From: Nanobdellota archaeon
GTDB lineage: Archaea > Nanoarchaeota > Nanoarchaeia > Parvarchaeales > Parvarchaeaceae
DNA length: 6,059 bases
Direction of reading: 5' to 3'
Assembly: GCA_021852135.1 (NCBI GenBank)
Contig: JAJZOB010000024.1
Span: 1-6,059 of the forward strand
Under the pieces are notes generated by a model, which ran no database searches, had not been told where the DNA came from, and was given only the letters and a program-made list of their open reading frames with translations. Made by a program: the position numbers and the translations under genes. The number at the start of each line of letters is the position of its first letter. Within the stretch, counting starts at the first letter, position 1. Shown piece after piece: positions 3,505-6,059 of this stretch.

Positions 3505-5856
3505 ATGGAAAACGAAGAAAAATTAATTCTGTGGTTTAAAGACATAAAAAAAGAGGATGTTCCCAAAGTAGGCGGCAAGTCTGCAAACCTTGGTGAAATG
3601 ACAAATTACGTTGAAGTTCCTATCCCTCAGGGGTTTTCAACGACATCTTACGCATTCAATAAATTTCTCGATGAAAACAAGATAAGAGAAAAGATAGAAA
3701 ATGCAGTGAAGAACATAAATGTAGAGAGCGAAAGCGATCTTAAAAAGGCAAGCCAGGATATAAAGTCCGCAATTATGAACTCTGATCTGCCAAAGGATTT
3801 GGTTTCACAACTATTGGACAGCTATCACAAGCTTGTGAAGGAAAGCAATGCAGAGTTTGTTGCAGTTAGGTCATCAGCAACCGCTGAAGATCTACCAGAT
3901 GCAAGTTTTGCAGGCCAGCAGGACACATACCTCAATGTTCATGGTGATGACGAATTAATTGAAAAGGTAAAGGAATGCTATTCCAGCCTGTTCAATGAAA
4001 GAGCAATCTACTACAGGGCAAAGAACAACATAGACACAAAGACAGTTGCACTTGCAGTGGTTATACAAAAGCAAATTTTCTCAATTGAATCCGGCGTTAT
4101 GTTCACATTGGATGTTTCGAATGGAGACCAGTCAGTTATAGTAGTAGAAGCAAGCTATGGTTTAGGAGAATACATAGTCGGCGGAATAGTTACTCCGGAT
4201 CTCTTCTACATAGACAAAAAGACAATGCAGATTAAAAGAAAAGTAATAGAAAACAAGGACAGGAAGCTTGTAAGGCTAAAGGAAGGCGGGACAAAGGACG
4301 TTAAATTAAGCGATGAAGAGGCAAAGAAGCAATGCCTGGAAGATGATAAAGTAATCGAGCTTGCTGGATACGGCATGAAGATAGAGCAGCATTACAAGAG
4401 GCCAATGGACATCGAATGGGCAAGAGACGAGGATGGAAAGCTGTACATTGTTCAGGCTAGGCCTGAAACGGTATGGTCAAACAAGGACAAGATAAAAACC
4501 GCAGAGAACAAACAAGGAGTTATACTTTCCGGTTTACCCGCTTCTCCAGGATTTATCTCAGGGCCTGCGCACGTAATACTGGATGTAAAGGATATTGACC
4601 AGTTCAAGTCAGGAGAGATTTTGATAACGGTGATGACAAGCCCAGATTGGGTTCCGGCAATGAAAAAAGCAAAGGCAATAGTTACGGATGAGGGGGGAAT
4701 AACTTCACATGCCGCAATAGTTTCAAGGGAACTAGGAGTTCCATGCATAGTGGGAACCGGTGGAAGAGGAAAGAAAGCAACAGAGGTCATAAAGACCGGT
4801 GACATAATAACAGTTGATTCAAAGAATGGGTTGGTTTACAGTGGAGAGATAAAGGTAGAAGAAGAGAAGGAAGAAAAAAGCGGCCAAACCGTTGTAAATG
4901 AAGGAATGGTAATAACAGGAACAAAGATCCTTGTCAATCTTGGGGAACCTGATTTAGCGGAAAAGACTGCAAAATTGCATGCCGATGGCGTTGGATTGAT
5001 GAGAGAGGAATTCATTTGGGCAAACATAGGGAAGCACCCTCTTTACCTGATAAAAGAGGGCAAGTCGGATCTTTTGGTGGATACATTGGCAGATGGCATG
5101 AGAAAGGTGTGCGCTGCCTTTAATCCTAGGCCGGTAATACTAAGGTTCAGTGACTTCAAAACGGATGAATATGCGCATTTGGAAGGCGGTGAAGAATTTG
5201 AGCCAAAGGAAAGCAGTCCTTTACTGGGGTGGAGGGGCTCTTCAAGGTACTACGATCCAAAGTACAAGGATGCATTTGTATTGGAGTTGAAAGCCGTTAA
5301 AAAAGTAAGGGAGGAGTTTAGGTTGAAGAACCTGCATGTAATGGTTCCTTTCACCAGAACAGTTGAAGAGCTTGAAAAAGTTCTGGAGATACTCAAGGAG
5401 AACGGCCTTGAAAGAAATGAAGACTTCAAGATATTCCTTATGGCGGAGATACCAAGCAATATAATTCTAGCAGACAAGTTCAACAAGTACATTGACGGCT
5501 ATTCAATAGGCTCAAACGACCTTACAATGCTTGTTTTGGGAGCAGACAGGAACAACGACACATTAAGTAGCATCTATGATGAAAGGAACCTTGCGGTTTT
5601 GAGGATGATAAGGTACTTGATAAAGGTTGCGCATAGGGACGGAAAAACGGTGTCAATATGCGGGCAGGCTCCATCTGAATACGATGAGATAGTTGACTTT
5701 TTAGTAAGATCTGACATAGACGATATATCGGTAAACCCCGATACAGTAGAGCATGTAAGGGAATTAGTAGCTTCAATAGAAAAGAGGGTTGAACTAGAAA
5801 AAGATCTTGGGCAGAAAGATGAGCATGTAAAGGACTGGGAATTCCCCGTTGTTTAA
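3505..5856 (+). CDS. ppsA: Phosphoenolpyruvate synthase (pyruvate, water dikinase)
   Basis: A 783-residue cytoplasmic enzyme converting pyruvate + ATP + H2O to phosphoenolpyruvate + AMP + phosphate, the entry step of gluconeogenesis from pyruvate. Three domains are complete. The N-terminal ATP-binding domain (about 10-330) has VGGKSANLGEM (22-32), VRSSATAEDLPDASFAGQQ (121-139) and VQARPE (316-321). The swivelling phosphohistidine domain (about 340-450) has GGITSHAAIVSRELGVP (397-413), with catalytic H402. The C-terminal TIM barrel (about 470-765) has GVGLMREEF (495-503), ILRFSDFKTDEY (545-556), AEIPSN (647-652), SIGSNDLTMLVLGADR (667-682), and ICGQAPSE (718-725) with the catalytic acid C719. 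Length and motifs match archaeal PEP synthases. An in-frame ATG at 3490 would add five residues; 3505 is preferred because of the box A spacing and because the text LILWFKDI then begins at residue 7, as in relatives. The gene is monocistronic with its own promoter. Confidence 0.96.
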   Translation: MENEEKLILWFKDIKKEDVPKVGGKSANLGEMTNYVEVPIPQGFSTTSYAFNKFLDENKIREKIENAVKNINVESESDLKKASQDIKSAIMNSDLPKDLVSQLLDSYHKLVKESNAEFVAVRSSATAEDLPDASFAGQQDTYLNVHGDDELIEKVKECYSSLFNERAIYYRAKNNIDTKTVALAVVIQKQIFSIESGVMFTLDVSNGDQSVIVVEASYGLGEYIVGGIVTPDLFYIDKKTMQIKRKVIENKDRKLVRLKEGGTKDVKLSDEEAKKQCLEDDKVIELAGYGMKIEQHYKRPMDIEWARDEDGKLYIVQARPETVWSNKDKIKTAENKQGVILSGLPASPGFISGPAHVILDVKDIDQFKSGEILITVMTSPDWVPAMKKAKAIVTDEGGITSHAAIVSRELGVPCIVGTGGRGKKATEVIKTGDIITVDSKNGLVYSGEIKVEEEKEEKSGQTVVNEGMVITGTKILVNLGEPDLAEKTAKLHADGVGLMREEFIWANIGKHPLYLIKEGKSDLLVDTLADGMRKVCAAFNPRPVILRFSDFKTDEYAHLEGGEEFEPKESSPLLGWRGSSRYYDPKYKDAFVLELKAVKKVREEFRLKNLHVMVPFTRTVEELEKVLEILKENGLERNEDFKIFLMAEIPSNIILADKFNKYIDGYSIGSNDLTMLVLGADRNNDTLSSIYDERNLAVLRMIRYLIKVAHRDGKTVSICGQAPSEYDEIVDFLVRSDIDDISVNPDTVEHVRELVASIEKRVELEKDLGQKDEHVKDWEFPVV

Positions 5857-5860
5857 TTAT

Positions 5861-5873
5861 AAGCTATTAATAG
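5861..5873 (+). promoter_or_regulatory. Box A promoter of the 3'-terminal gene
   Basis: AAGCTATTAATAG starts 4 nt after the PEP synthase stop codon and 34 nt before the ATG at 5895. No SD site follows. It matches the PEP synthase promoter except for one missing T and the last bases. Confidence 0.6.
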
Positions 5874-5894
5874 TAGCATTATTCATTAAAAATA

Positions 5895-6059
5895 ATGGAA
5901 TCTCGTTTAACTAAGTTAATACTTGATATGGGAGAGCTTCCCGTCAAGGATAAAGACGAAGTGGATTTTGTTTACTTATCAGATCTGTTTCCAGGACAGT
6001 TCATTGCAACAAAAAAAGCCCATAAAAGGAGTTTAGGAGTTACCATTCTCAGAGGCGAT
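5895..6059 (+). CDS. 5' end of an unrecognised gene, cut by the window edge
   Basis: An open frame of 55 codons with no stop runs to the window end. The protein begins MESRLTKLILDMGELPVKDK and continues through an acidic patch (18-24), FVYLSDLFPGQF (25-36) and a basic KKAHKR stretch (40-45), ending in VTILRGD (49-55). The mixed charged/hydrophobic text looks like a soluble, alpha/beta protein. I do not recognise the family. The ATG at 5895 is supported by a box A 27 nt upstream and the 34-nt spacing shared with PEP synthase. It lies 38 nt after the PEP synthase stop in the same direction, but its own promoter makes it a separate unit. Confidence 0.7.
   Translation, partial: MESRLTKLILDMGELPVKDKDEVDFVYLSDLFPGQFIATKKAHKRSLGVTILRGD

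Noticed and set aside
4452..5776. Several minus-strand open frames inside PEP synthase
   Set aside because: All are antisense shadows of a highly conserved enzyme, with Ser/Phe/Pro-rich text typical of reversed coding sequence.

Overview
The window looks archaeal, most probably from a small-genome DPANN-type lineage of the Micrarchaeota/Parvarchaeota kind. Supporting signs are a histone-fold gene, a DUF929 membrane protein, an archaeal-type PEP synthase, TATA-like box A elements about 27 nt upstream of start codons that lack a Shine-Dalgarno (SD) site (leaderless transcription), plain oligo-T terminators, and heavy use of AGA/AGG and ATA codons. The lineage is an inference. No rRNA, tRNA, CRISPR array, insertion sequence or attachment site is visible.

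Layout from left to right: (1) a 59-residue histone-fold protein with a strong SD site, followed by an oligo-T terminator; (2) a 152-residue membrane-anchored protein with a probable exported, sequon-rich domain, unrecognised; (3) convergent to it, a 423-residue DUF929 protein with one transmembrane anchor and an exported thioredoxin-like domain whose CxxC site reads CPFS; (4) divergent from that, a 218-residue membrane protein of unknown function that shares a 39-bp, nearly symmetric bidirectional promoter with the DUF929 gene; (5) a two-gene operon coding for a 77-residue Cys-Gly/Met-rich protein with a coiled-coil tail and a PadR-family regulator that also carries a Cys-X-Cys at its N-terminus, preceded by an 18-bp palindrome with the SD site in its centre; (6) phosphoenolpyruvate synthase, complete with all three domains; (7) the start of an unrecognised gene cut by the window edge.

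The housekeeping part (histone, PEP synthase) is ordinary. The accessory part is more interesting. The DUF929 gene and its divergent partner look like a co-controlled pair of cell-envelope proteins, perhaps linked to thiol chemistry. The Cys-rich protein and PadR regulator look like a small self-regulated module that may sense a metal or redox signal; this function is inferred from motifs and layout only. PEP synthase and the 3'-terminal gene carry nearly identical promoter boxes (AAGCTTATTAAT and AAGCTATTAAT) exactly 34 nt upstream of their ATGs. This decides the PEP synthase start and supports mixed use of leaderless and SD-led genes in this organism.
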